NCBI GenBank assembly: GCA_029940115.1
Contig: JAOZRQ010000136.1
Location: forward strand, 1-14,095
Source of the DNA: Desulfobacterales bacterium
GTDB lineage: Bacteria > Desulfobacterota > Desulfobacteria > Desulfobacterales > 4be13
Direction: 5' to 3'
Length of the DNA stretch: 14,095 bases
Shown here: one piece after another, positions 6,551-12,611 of the stretch
Numbering within the stretch: position 1 is the stretch's first letter
How the letters are laid out: every line of letters starts with the position of its first letter
The notes under the pieces: generated by a model
Databases searched by the model: none
Told to the model about the DNA's origin: nothing
The model's input: the letters and a program-made list of their open reading frames with translations, nothing else
Translations under genes and position numbers: made by a program

Positions 6551-8291
6551 AATCTTCCACGACCATGTTTTCATCTTCCATGACAGACTCGTCGCCAACC
6601 ATGATGTCGGCGATTTCATAGCCGTCCTCTGAGGGGAGTGCCTCCGGCGGGAGCGGGACAGGCGTCATCGTAAAGGCTGGCTCTGATCCGCATTCCACAG
6701 AGATCGTTCCGGATGGATCGATGGTGACATCATCCGCTTCGGTGACGGCTATTGCGACATGATCCGTTTCAGTGACGGTTATGGTGTACTCCCTGATGGC
6801 AAGGGAGATGTCAATGTGCTGATTTTCTCTCACTGCCGGCAAGGTGTAAGAACCTGTGAATCCATCCACTTTAATGTCATCCCCCACCGATGTGTCATTC
6901 ACCTCGACGTCGGCGATTTCATGACACGCATCGGGTGTGATGATGAGCATCGGCTCTGCGCCGCAATCCATGGGCACCGTGCCGGCATCGCCGCCGGGAA
7001 CTTTGAGTTGTTCCTCGTCATCCAGCATGAGCTGCACACTTCCATGATCGCCTGCCTCAATTTCCACGGTATAAGCGATGCGGGAGAATGTCACCTCCAT
7101 GGTCTGGTCTTTGGCGACAGGCGGGAATGTGTAAGTTTCAACACCCTCGGCATCAGTTTCGACGTCTGCCTTGACCGAGACCTCCTCTGCGTCACCCACG
7201 ATGACATCCTCTATCTGGTGACAGTCAGCAGGGGTTATGATGAATACCGGTTCATCACCGCATTCCACAGTCACCTCATTAGACGGATCGATGGTCCCAT
7301 GATCACCTGCCATAGGGGTTATGGTGTAGAGAATCTTCTCAAACTCTGCATGGATGGTATGCCCGTTTCTCACATTCACAACCGTGTAAGTTCCTGTGCC
7401 GTTCTCATCAGTCTCCACATCGCCCCTGACAGAGGAGCCATCCACCTTGACATCCTTTATCTGATGACAGGAGGCAGGGGTGATGGTGAAGGTTTTGTCC
7501 TCTCCGCAGGCCACGGGGACACTGTCGGAGATGGTTCCGCCCTCACCTGCACTCGCTTCTATGATGAGCGTGTTGCTGAAGGATGCGTACAGGGTGTGAT
7601 CCTGACTGATGCCATAAAATGTGTGGGAAGCGACTGGCCCGGCTGGCTCAACACTGTCTATCGTCACATCAGCGATATGGTAACAGTCATCGGGCGCCAT
7701 GGTAAAGCCCTGATTTTCATCATGCTTGACAACCACCTTTCCCTCAGAGTCAATGCGCGGGTCTCCGACCGGCGCGACGCTTCCGCCAGTGCCGTCGCTG
7801 AACGTGATTCGGCAAACAAGGGCGATTTCTCCGCCCACAGCCGGTGCGGCGGATGTTTCAAATGCTCCGTCTGTCACCTTCGCCTCCGTAAACGTCAGCG
7901 CGGCATCCTCCTGTTTCTTCATTTGAAAGGTGACATGGGCCAACGTCGCCTCTGTCTGGGTCACCCCCGGCCCAGTTCCGGAAGTGAACACCGTATAGGT
8001 CAGTGATCCGGGGTCATCGGTGATGTTGGGAGACAGGACATTTCTTTCGGTGTTTTCAAAAATATAATCTGTCTCAGGAACTGTCGCCTCAAGCTGGACA
8101 ACATCGGAAGGATAACTGATGATGAATCGAAAGCTGATCAGGTCAACCACGTCTCTGATCCTCACATCAAACGAATTTTCATTCACTTGGTCAATCAGTT
8201 TGGGATCAATGAATATTTCCGTCGCGGCACATACTGGCTGAAGTGATGCAGACAAAAGGATGAATAGGATACAAAAGAGTGATTTTTTCAT
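6492..8291 (-). CDS. Secreted cohesin-like protein with five Cys-patterned beta repeats (frameshifted before its dockerin-like tail)
   Basis: 599 residues in the current frame. The start is ATG 8291, with AGAGG of GAGGAAATTCC about 9 bases upstream. It gives a signal peptide MKKSLFCILFILLSASLQ-PVCA. Residues about 24-150 look like a cohesin domain (FDVRIRDVVDLISFRFIISY, LTYTVFTSGTG, ATLAHVTFQM, LTFTEAKVTDG). Then come five repeats of about 80-95 residues of the bacterial InlB-B/Flg_new-like type, each ending in VTFS or ASFS-like strands. Unusually, the usual Gly-Tyr turn is Cys-His (FTITPASCHQIKDVKVDG) and is paired with an earlier VECG or VACG. The last residues after WVG are out of frame. 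In the other frame the repeat and a dockerin-like tail continue to 6266. It probably acts at the cell surface as a scaffold or adhesin. The glycosyltransferase gene follows. Confidence 0.8.
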   Translation of the reverse strand: MKKSLFCILFILLSASLQPVCAATEIFIDPKLIDQVNENSFDVRIRDVVDLISFRFIISYPSDVVQLEATVPETDYIFENTERNVLSPNITDDPGSLTYTVFTSGTGPGVTQTEATLAHVTFQMKKQEDAALTFTEAKVTDGAFETSAAPAVGGEIALVCRITFSDGTGGSVAPVGDPRIDSEGKVVVKHDENQGFTMAPDDCYHIADVTIDSVEPAGPVASHTFYGISQDHTLYASFSNTLIIEASAGEGGTISDSVPVACGEDKTFTITPASCHQIKDVKVDGSSVRGDVETDENGTGTYTVVNVRNGHTIHAEFEKILYTITPMAGDHGTIDPSNEVTVECGDEPVFIITPADCHQIEDVIVGDAEEVSVKADVETDAEGVETYTFPPVAKDQTMEVTFSRIAYTVEIEAGDHGSVQLMLDDEEQLKVPGGDAGTVPMDCGAEPMLIITPDACHEIADVEVNDTSVGDDIKVDGFTGSYTLPAVRENQHIDISLAIREYTITVTETDHVAIAVTEADDVTIDPSGTISVECGSEPAFTMTPVPLPPEALPSEDGYEIADIMVGDESVMEDENMVVEDWVGTSHQDRQYGDPSLPVR

Positions 8292-8319
8292 GGAATTTCC
8301 TCTTGATGTAACGACTACT

Positions 8320-8381
8320 GACCAAATAAGTTTTGACAGATGCACTATGCACTAAGGCAACCTGCCAAAAGTTATTTGGTC
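8320..8381. repeat. Inverted repeat in the leader of the cohesin-like gene
   Basis: GACCAAATAAGTTTTG (8320-8335) pairs with CAAAAGTTATTTGGTC (8366-8381) at 15 of 16 positions, with 30 bases between. The loop contains the direct repeat AGTGCAT-AGTGCAT on the minus strand. It lies 29 bases before the ATG at 8291 and could be a leader hairpin or operator. No convincing sigma-70 promoter is visible beside it. Confidence 0.5.
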
Positions 8382-8705
8382 GGGTACTACAGGGATTAGG
8401 TTTAGTAAGGATTGGCTTATTGAGAATTGGCTGTCCGGTTCCATCATATGTCCGTAAAACAGACGGCATATGTCCATCTCCACGTCCGATCTCGTTTGAG
8501 GATCCGGCCACCGATGTTCCCCCCGACGCGTCATGGCATCGAAAAGCGGCCTGAGGTCTCCCCAAGAGGCAAGCAATTCCACGGCCTCAAGAACCGACGT
8601 CTTTCCTCCGTTGTTGGAGCCTACCAGAAGGTTGACACGCCCCAGATCATGCAGGCTGAAATCCTCAAATCTTCTGAAGCCCGTTATTTCCAACTCTGCG
8701 ATCAT
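8352..8705 (-). pseudogene. Truncated AAA/OLD-like ATPase (N-terminal part)
   Basis: The N-terminus (from ATG 8705, with alternatives at 8714, 8723 and 8753 and no good binding site for any) reads MIAELEITGFRRFEDFSLHD...NLLVGSNNGGKTSVLEAVELL. This has the Walker A motif at residues 29-37, as in AAA_15/AAA_21 and OLD-type ATPases. The genuine sequence runs to about DICRLFYGHMMEPDSQFSI. From there the frame reads into the inverted-repeat arm at 8386-8419 and stops at 8352. Only about 95 of an expected 350-450 residues remain. Walker B, the signature region and any nuclease partner are missing. It cannot be a working ATPase. Confidence 0.75.
8386..8419 (+). repeat. Arm 1 of a 34-base inverted repeat flanking the ATPase fragment
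   Basis: The sequence starts ACTACAGGGATTAGGTTT. It matches the reverse complement of 8797-8830 at 30 of 34 positions. It replaces the 3' part of the ATPase gene. Confidence 0.75.
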
Positions 8706-8796
8706 GTTATTCATATTCACCATTATGGAGCCAGCAAATTTCGGCAAATCCATCGGGCCTGTGGAATAATGATTCGGTGTTCAATGCCGAAGCCCG

Positions 8797-8830
8797 TAAG
8801 ACAATTCTTACCAAACCCAATCCCTGTAGT
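8797..8830 (-). repeat. Arm 2 of the 34-base inverted repeat
   Basis: On the minus strand it starts ACTACAGGGATTGGGTTT, 30 of 34 identical with arm 1 in the opposite orientation. It lies 92 bases upstream of the ATPase fragment start and just behind the terminator at 8835-8882. The two arms enclose a 445-bp segment. Confidence 0.75.
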
Positions 8831-8834
8831 TCAC

Positions 8835-8882
8835 AAAAAAAACTCCCACTCATCCTCATGCAATATGCGGATGGGCAGGAGT
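8835..8882 (-). terminator. Intrinsic terminator of the lost EF-hand gene
   Basis: On the minus strand, ACTCCTGCCCATCC (8869-8882) can pair with GGATGAGTGGGAGT (8842-8855), with 13 bases between. The stem has one mismatch and two G-U pairs. A run of eight T (8835-8842 complement) follows at once. It begins 8 bases after the stop at 8890, so it belongs to the truncated EF-hand gene. Confidence 0.75.
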
Positions 8883-8889
8883 CTTTCAT

Positions 8890-9018
8890 TTATTCATCTT
8901 CGTACGGGACGTACCAGCTTCCGATCACTTCCAAGACCTCCTCATACTCGATTTCGCCGTCGTCGTCGAAGTCGTAGAATGGGTCATAGTCCTGGTGGCC
9001 TCTTTTGACATCCAACCG
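8890..9018 (-). pseudogene. 3' stub of a gene ending in an EF-hand/dockerin-like motif
   Basis: The last 42 codons before TAA at 8890-8892 read LDVKRGHQDYDPFYDFDDDG followed by EIEYEEVLEVIGSWYVPYEDE. D-F-D-D-D-G-E-I-x-x-x-E is a calcium-binding EF-hand loop of the kind that ends bacterial surface proteins. A proper terminator follows. Upstream (about 9019) the frame runs into the transposase fragment, where the translation becomes low-quality. So only the end of a once longer, probably exported protein remains. Confidence 0.6.
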
Positions 9019-9034
9019 TGTGGACGGGGCGCAT

Positions 9035-9349
9035 TCACAAGTTGGGGGAGCAAGGTGGCTCAAACAATTCATCATAAGTTTTGTTTGCCCAGGCAAGACG
9101 CAGGTGAAGCAAATTGTTGAACCCGTCCTCGCCCCATCGCATTCCGACACATTTGAATCTTTGCTGTATGAGCCATTTGCATGCACCTTCCACCATGCCG
9201 CTGCCGATTGGCAATCCCAATTCCCTGTGTCGGTCATAATCAGTGTGATCCTCATGTTTCTCCAAATAATTTGCCAGATTTTCCAGAGACCTGCGCACAG
9301 AATCCGGAAGATCGTCCGAGTTCAGCTCTCCGTTGATTTTTCCCTGATC
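9035..9349 (-). pseudogene. C-terminal transposase fragment (ISKra4-like)
   Basis: The open frame DQGKINGELNSDDLPDSVRR...GLPIGSGMVEGACKWLIQQRFKCVGMRW...LHLRLAWANKTYDELFE ends at 9035. GLPIGSGxVExACKxLxxxRxKxxGMRW is the C-terminal signature I associate with ISKra4-family transposases. A TGA at 9350-9352 closes the frame upstream, so only about 104 of over 400 residues exist. The DDE residues of the N-terminal parts are missing. Its 5' end overlaps the 3' end of the small broken gene at 9322-9613. Its 3' side abuts the EF-hand stub, so the element was inserted and then trimmed. No terminal inverted repeats of the IS were found. Confidence 0.62.
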
Positions 9350-9613
9350 TCACTGACACGTCTGTCATATTCATCTGTCAGACAGTCTGCAAGCATTTCC
9401 AAACGATACATGTCACCCGACAGCTCCGATATTCTGCCATCCTCGGAATCATCAAGTCCGGCCTGCTCCTTCCAAACGATAAATGTCACCCGACAGCTCC
9501 GATATTCTGCCATCCTCGGAATCATCAAGTCCGGCCTGCTCCTCCGCCATGCAGGCCAGCCTGAATCTGAGCGCATCAATGATCATGCGAATTTCGGAAA
9601 TGGTCAGTTCCAT
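9322..9613 (-). pseudogene. Small helical protein gene broken by a 73-bp tandem duplication
   Basis: From ATG 9613 the frame reads MELTISEIRMIIDALRFRLA...GDIYRLE, then hits a TGA at 9452-9454 after 53 codons. The remainder of the protein (MYRLEMLADCLTDEYDRRVSE...) is found in another frame, ending at 9322. The exact 73-bp duplication lies in between. Because 73 is not a multiple of three it shifts the frame. Removing one copy restores a single open frame of about 72 residues: highly charged, helical and soluble. I do not recognise the family. The ATG has no strong ribosome binding site. Confidence 0.7.
9398..9543. repeat. 73-bp direct tandem duplication
   Basis: Copies 9398-9470 and 9471-9543 follow each other without a gap and differ at a single base (C at 9409, A at 9482). 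Near-identity indicates a recent slippage or unequal recombination event. Confidence 0.92.
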
Positions 9614-9658
9614 ATCGTCAAAAAATCCCCAAGGTGGCGATTTCGTTCCCTTTCGTTC

Positions 9659-9736
9659 CCCAGGGTGGCGCTGCGCTGACCCTGGGCTAGTTTATCCAAC
9701 CCCTTCGGGGTTTCAGCCAGGCGTTTGAACGCTTGG
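9659..9736. repeat. Cluster of three hairpins (REP-like intergenic element)
   Basis: CCCAGGGT (9659-9666) pairs with ACCCTGGG (9679-9686). AACCCC (9698-9703) pairs with GGGGTT (9707-9712) across TTC. CCAGGCGTT (9717-9725) pairs with AACGCTTGG (9728-9736) with one mismatch. Just upstream, TTTCGTTCCC occurs twice (9641-9650 and 9651-9660). The CCCTGGGCTAGTTTATCCAA core resembles structured intergenic repeats seen in many genomes. The cluster separates the broken helical gene from the HicA-like gene. Confidence 0.6.
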
Positions 9737-9755
9737 CTTTGCGATCCGGAATCTG

Positions 9756-10010
9756 TCAAATTTGTGTGAATCCCCACTTCATCTCTGCTTCCAGATCATC
9801 CTTGCCCAACACCCCTTTTCCGACAAGATTTCCCCTGACCATGGCGAGATGGCGGGATTCGACAAATTTGTCCCCCCTGTGACGGGGCAGGGTGATCAGG
9901 GAGTCAAAGTCGGCGTTGCGAAAGACAATATGGCCGCTCCTCCTTGTCTCCTCAAAACCGAGAGACGCCAAAAATTCCCTGAGTTCCCCATATGTTGTAT
10001 TCTTAGGCAT
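9756..10010 (-). CDS. HicA-like small protein (YcfA-type fold, possible toxin)
   Basis: 84 residues from ATG 10010. A longer form from ATG 10031, with GAGG about 9 bases upstream, is also possible. The pattern TYGELREFLASLGFEETRRSG-H-IVFRNADFDSLITLPRH followed by a C-terminal helix resembles HicA/YcfA proteins. Those carry a double-stranded-RNA-binding-like fold, and a conserved His after the Gly-rich turn cleaves mRNA. Here SGHIVF holds the candidate His. The start codon overlaps the stop of the DUF4365 gene by 8 bases (ATGCCTAA), implying translational coupling. No HicB is adjacent, so the upstream DUF4365 protein may be its partner, or it is an orphan. The family call is moderate. Confidence 0.6.
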   Translation of the reverse strand: MPKNTTYGELREFLASLGFEETRRSGHIVFRNADFDSLITLPRHRGDKFVESRHLAMVRGNLVGKGVLGKDDLEAEMKWGFTQI

Positions 10011-10518
10011 GGTGTCTGATTTTGTTTTCATATATCTGCCTCAGCACATTTTTCTTGAATTTTGCGAATTTCCTGATGCTGCCCTTGCCAACACGATTGC
10101 TGACAGGAATGTTGACACTGTGGTATTTTTTCACTTTCCTCATATCAAAGTCTCTGACGCTTTCAAAATGTTCCTGAATGTAAAGCCAGTATGCACAATC
10201 TCTGACAGCATCGTAGAGAATCAGCATGACAGGCAACGGTTCCGCAAGCCATGTGTGCAGATCCCTCTTTTTCAAGGGAAAGCTGACTGCCTGGCCCTTG
10301 CTGATGAATCTGACGTTGTCCGTCGCCTTGACTTGGATATAGACATTTCCGTTTTCCAGCTCCCCTTCAGATGAGTAGGTGTAGAGAATCAGGTCATAGC
10401 CGTAATCCGAGGATATCTTCTCAATTGTGTGACCGCATAAAAGCACAAATCTTTCGACATGATTCACACTCAGATCGGCAATTATGTGTTCCCTTGTTCT
10501 CCTCTTTCTCTGAAACAT
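10003..10518 (-). CDS. DUF4365 family protein (PD-(D/E)XK-like)
   Basis: 171 residues. The ATG at 10518 has AAGGA (complement 10527-10531) 8 bases upstream. The candidate active-site set is E22 (in NHVERFVLLCG), D42 (SSDYGYDLILYTY) and Q62-V-K64 (NVYIQVKATDN). This is the E...D...QxK form of a restriction-endonuclease-like fold that DUF4365 proteins share. The middle, LHTWLAEPLPVMLILYDAV and YWLYIQEHFES, is characteristic. The C-terminus is basic (RKFAKFKKNVLRQIYENKIRHHA) and may bind nucleic acid. Its function is not established. The gene overlaps the HicA-like gene behind it, suggesting a two-gene module. A fragment of a sister copy lies at 4378-4485. Confidence 0.78.
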   Translation of the reverse strand: MFQRKRRTREHIIADLSVNHVERFVLLCGHTIEKISSDYGYDLILYTYSSEGELENGNVYIQVKATDNVRFISKGQAVSFPLKKRDLHTWLAEPLPVMLILYDAVRDCAYWLYIQEHFESVRDFDMRKVKKYHSVNIPVSNRVGKGSIRKFAKFKKNVLRQIYENKIRHHA

Positions 10519-10589
10519 TCAGTTTTTTCCTTTGATATGTGCCTTTTGGGTCTCAAAGCTCGGATAAAACGGAGCATACCTTCTGAGAA

Positions 10590-10623
10590 TGCAAAAATTC
10601 CGCCTAGCGGCTCCATTTTTGCA
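10590..10623. repeat. Hairpin downstream of the HicB gene
   Basis: TGCAAAAAT (10590-10598) pairs with ATTTTTGCA (10615-10623), and CCGC (10600-10603) with GCGG (10607-10610). It lies 14 bases after the HicB stop and 72 bases before the DUF4365 start. Reading on the minus strand, the T-run is inside the stem rather than after it, so terminator function is uncertain. Confidence 0.5.
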
Positions 10624-10636
10624 CTCCGGAGCGTTA

Positions 10637-11044
10637 CTAAAAAGAGCCGCCGATTGTTTGGGTTCCATGTCTCTGCCCGAGCATGGAAGATAATGATTGC
10701 AGGACAAACTCATCGGGGCTCATGCCGTTTTCCCTAGACTGTGAGACGATTTCCTTGTGCAATGTCGCGGGGAGGCGGATGATAAACCGTTCACCAAACT
10801 TTTCCCCGCTTTCCGCGCCCGGCTCCGGAATGTCAATTCCTTTTTCCAGATAATGCCTGAACTGTTCCGCCTTTATTCTCTCCATATCTGCAATCGCCTC
10901 CGAGGGAGTCTCTCCATCGCCGACAATGGCGAATCTGCCGATCTCCGGAAGATTTGCCTCATACCCCCCGCCGTCCTCCGGCGGAATCGGCACGACTTCG
11001 ATTTTGTAGGACAAACTGAGGTAATGATCAAGGTCCTTTTTCAT
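10637..11044 (-). CDS. hicB: HicB-family antitoxin
   Basis: 135 residues from ATG 11044, with GGAG about 10 bases upstream (longer in-frame starts add an unlikely leader). The N-terminal half has the partial RNase H-like HicB fold: YKIEVVPIPPEDGGGYEANLPEIGRFAIVGDGET-PSEAIADM. The C-terminal half, FIIRLPATLHKEIVSQSRENGMSPDEFVLQSLSSML, is a ribbon-helix-helix DNA-binding domain of the Arc/CopG kind. HicB normally neutralises HicA and represses the operon through that domain. The gene starts inside the last 17 bases of the HicA gene, the usual hicA-hicB order. The antitoxin looks complete. Confidence 0.85.
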   Translation of the reverse strand: MKKDLDHYLSLSYKIEVVPIPPEDGGGYEANLPEIGRFAIVGDGETPSEAIADMERIKAEQFRHYLEKGIDIPEPGAESGEKFGERFIIRLPATLHKEIVSQSRENGMSPDEFVLQSLSSMLGQRHGTQTIGGSF

Positions 11045-11291
11045 CTTTGACAACTCCCATTTCTTCAAGCAGATCAATTGTTTTCACAAGTCTTCTGACA
11101 TAATGACGTTTCACCTTTTTTCCGCCTTTCACCGGAATGCTGAAGTCCCCCTCCGGCCCATAATCTTTCAGTCCTTTCAGGTTGTCATCCTGCACCACAA
11201 TGTGCGAACCGCCACGCCAAGTGTATTGCTTGGGAAAGTATCTGTCCAATACAGCGATGATCTGAGCCGTATGGTGCTGAACAGCAGCCAC
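11028..11291 (-). CDS. hicA: HicA-family mRNA interferase toxin
   Basis: 87 residues. The start is GTG at 11291. AGGAG lies about 10 bases before it and no ATG precedes the in-frame TGA further up. WRGGSHIVVQDD carries the Gly-Ser-His of HicA, whose His is catalytic. FSIPVKGGKKVKRHYVRRLVKTIDLLEE matches the 'IPVH-G' strand and final helix of the family. The small basic protein cleaves mRNA on ribosomes or free, and is held by HicB encoded at once downstream. The two genes overlap by 17 bases, so they form one unit. No consensus promoter is visible upstream in the 66 bases to the DUF2442 stop. Read-through from the DUF2442 gene is possible. Confidence 0.8.
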   Translation of the reverse strand: MAAVQHHTAQIIAVLDRYFPKQYTWRGGSHIVVQDDNLKGLKDYGPEGDFSIPVKGGKKVKRHYVRRLVKTIDLLEEMGVVKDEKGP

Positions 11292-11357
11292 AGGGCGTTT
11301 CTCCTCGCCTTCGGGATCCGGTACGGTTCAAAATCCCATGAAGCCCGGCGTTGAAAT

Positions 11358-11633
11358 TTAAGCTGCCTGTGCTTTTTCGCTCCCGATATTCATATCCGAC
11401 GCTTTTCCGATTTCATAAAGAAAATCAGGTGAAAAATCAGCCTCATTGGGCCAGACAACTGTGTCAATATCGGGGTTGAGCCTCGCCTTTCTGAAATAAT
11501 CAGCATCTTTTAGCGGCTCGAACACTTCGCCGTCGAGATGCGGTTCCAAGTCAGCGATTTTCACAACGCCGTCTTCAAAGACGAGTTTCAGTTTGTATTC
11601 AGCCAAATATTCGATATCTCTGACAAAATGCAT
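11358..11633 (-). CDS. DUF2442 domain protein
   Basis: 91 residues from ATG 11633, with GAGG of AGAGGAAACATC about 7 bases upstream. The protein shows the DUF2442 layout: short strands YKLKLVFEDGVVKIADLEPHL, then FEPLKDADYFRKARLNPDIDTVVWPNEADFSPDFLYEIG. The DTVVWPNEADFSPDFLY stretch is the most characteristic part. Members often sit beside DUF4160 or other small toxin-like genes and bind or neutralise partners, but no function is proven. Here the gene start lies 46 bases inside the end of the HTH frame, so the HTH gene seems to have been cut off by, or fused next to, this gene. There is no DUF4160 partner in the window. Confidence 0.8.
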   Translation of the reverse strand: MHFVRDIEYLAEYKLKLVFEDGVVKIADLEPHLDGEVFEPLKDADYFRKARLNPDIDTVVWPNEADFSPDFLYEIGKASDMNIGSEKAQAA

Positions 11634-11794
11634 GATGTTTCCTCTATTCCATAACGGGCCATGTCTCTCAGTCTCCGGGACAGCGTCTTTGCCTTGCACC
11701 CCGTGACCTCCTCCAACTCTTTTAGAGAAACGGGTTCATGGCTGACAATTGTCCTCAGCAGTTCCTGATTTTCGCTGCTCAACACCCGGGCCAT
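11588..11794 (-). pseudogene. Damaged winged-helix regulator (TumA / COG4190-like antitoxin fragment)
   Basis: The frame encodes ARVLSSENQELLRTIVSHEPVS followed by LKELEEVTGCKAKTLSRRLRDMARYGIEE, a helix-turn-helix of the kind found in TumA-like antitoxins and COG4190 regulators. The conserved block DEPKIWFESVQT lies in frame upstream of the first ATG (to about 11842), with no start codon before a TGA at 11843-11845. A better N-terminus, VTETAVWNLADNTLKVGKG starting at GTG 11885, is one base out of frame. At the 3' end the normal continuation after RYG is replaced by residues read out of the DUF2442 gene. Both ends are therefore damaged. No TumE-like partner is present. Confidence 0.6.
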
Positions 11795-11886
11795 GGTCTG
11801 AACAGACTCGAACCAGATTTTGGGCTCATCCCTTCCCGACTTTCAATGTGTTGTCTGCCAAATTCCAGACGGCCGTCTCTGTCACA

Positions 11887-12288
11887 TCAGGATTCCCAGT
11901 CTGTCATCTTCAGCCTTTTCACTCTGTCGAATTCCTTTGTGTTGTGAGTGACCAGTGTGACATCGTGGTTAAGAGCAATCGCAGCGATCATCAGATCATT
12001 CGGGCCTATCGGTCTCCCCGATTTCTCCAGTTCTGACCGGACCCGCCCGTATATTTCCGCCGCGTTGTCATCAAAGGGAAGCGAGACAAACCGGCCGGTG
12101 AATCTTTTCTGTGTCCGAACATTCCGATCAGGATTTGCGCTTTTCATGGCACCGTAAAACAGCTCAGCCTTGACAACCGAGCATAAGACAATGTTCTTCG
12201 GATGAAGCGATTCCACATGCCGCCGCACAGACTCGGAGCGTCCGTTCAGATATCTGATGCATGCGTTGGTGTCAAGAAGATATGTCAT
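11887..12288 (-). CDS. vapC: VapC-type PIN domain toxin
   Basis: 133 residues. The PIN signature is complete: D6 in MTYLLDTNA, E42 in VVKAELFYGA, D98 in GPNDLMIAA, and N116 with E119 and D121 in THNTKEFD. These acidic residues hold the metal ions of a ribonuclease that in VapC toxins cuts tRNA or rRNA. GRPIGPNDLMIAAIALNHDVTLVTHNTKEFDRV is the classic family C-terminus. The ATG overlaps the stop of the antitoxin gene as ATGA, so translation is coupled to the antitoxin. Directly after its TGA a GTG could start the damaged HTH gene. The toxin looks intact. Confidence 0.9.
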   Translation of the reverse strand: MTYLLDTNACIRYLNGRSESVRRHVESLHPKNIVLCSVVKAELFYGAMKSANPDRNVRTQKRFTGRFVSLPFDDNAAEIYGRVRSELEKSGRPIGPNDLMIAAIALNHDVTLVTHNTKEFDRVKRLKMTDWES

Positions 12289-12581
12289 TCAAACGCCTCA
12301 CGAATTTCATAAGTTCCCTGCTCTCCCCGTTCGATAGGGTCATCTGCCAGACTGCCGTAGGTTTCACTGACAAACACCCGCCATTCTGACAGATCATCAT
12401 TCGCCGCCTTCGGCTGAGGCTGAAGCGCCTTGACAATTTTATAAAGCACTTCGAGATATCCGTCGGGAATGGCGTCCATTTCTTTTTTGAGCAGTTCTCT
12501 GATGATTGGGAGTCGTCTGTTGTCTGCGGTTTCCCGGTTTTCCAAAAAATCACGGGTTTCAAGGAATTTTATGGGGTTCAT
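12285..12581 (-). CDS. VapB-position antitoxin
   Basis: 98 residues from ATG 12581. AAGGAG (complement 12588-12593) 6 bases upstream fixes the start. It directly precedes the VapC gene with a 4-base ATGA overlap, which is the standard antitoxin place. The N-terminal half is helical and charged (FLETRDFLENRETADNRRLP followed by IIRELLKKEMDAIPDGYLEVLYKIVKAL). The C-terminal half, WRVFVSETYGSLADDPIERGEQGTYEIRE, looks extended and would be the VapC-wrapping arm. I see no clear AbrB or ribbon-helix-helix domain at the N-terminus. The family is therefore named by position rather than by fold. The TYGSLADDPIERGEQG motif is typical of antitoxins paired with this type of PIN protein. Confidence 0.75.
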   Translation of the reverse strand: MNPIKFLETRDFLENRETADNRRLPIIRELLKKEMDAIPDGYLEVLYKIVKALQPQPKAANDDLSEWRVFVSETYGSLADDPIERGEQGTYEIREAFE

Positions 12582-12611
12582 GGTGTTCTCCTTTTTCAAA
12601 ATCCCCAATGG

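Noticed and set aside
6759..8006. Long plus-strand open frame (415 codons) over the repeat protein
   Set aside because: It lies opposite the cohesin-like gene, has no ribosome binding site, signal or family pattern, and is explained by the repeated codon structure of the real gene.
8707..8889. Minus-strand frame of 60 codons between the terminator and the ATPase fragment
   Set aside because: It is made of the terminator, the inverted-repeat arm (LQGLGLVRI) and leader sequence. The same residues appear from the opposite arm, so it is a repeat artefact.
9398..9543. 73-bp repeat considered as a CRISPR unit
   Set aside because: The two copies touch without a spacer and the sequence is coding. 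It is a simple tandem duplication.
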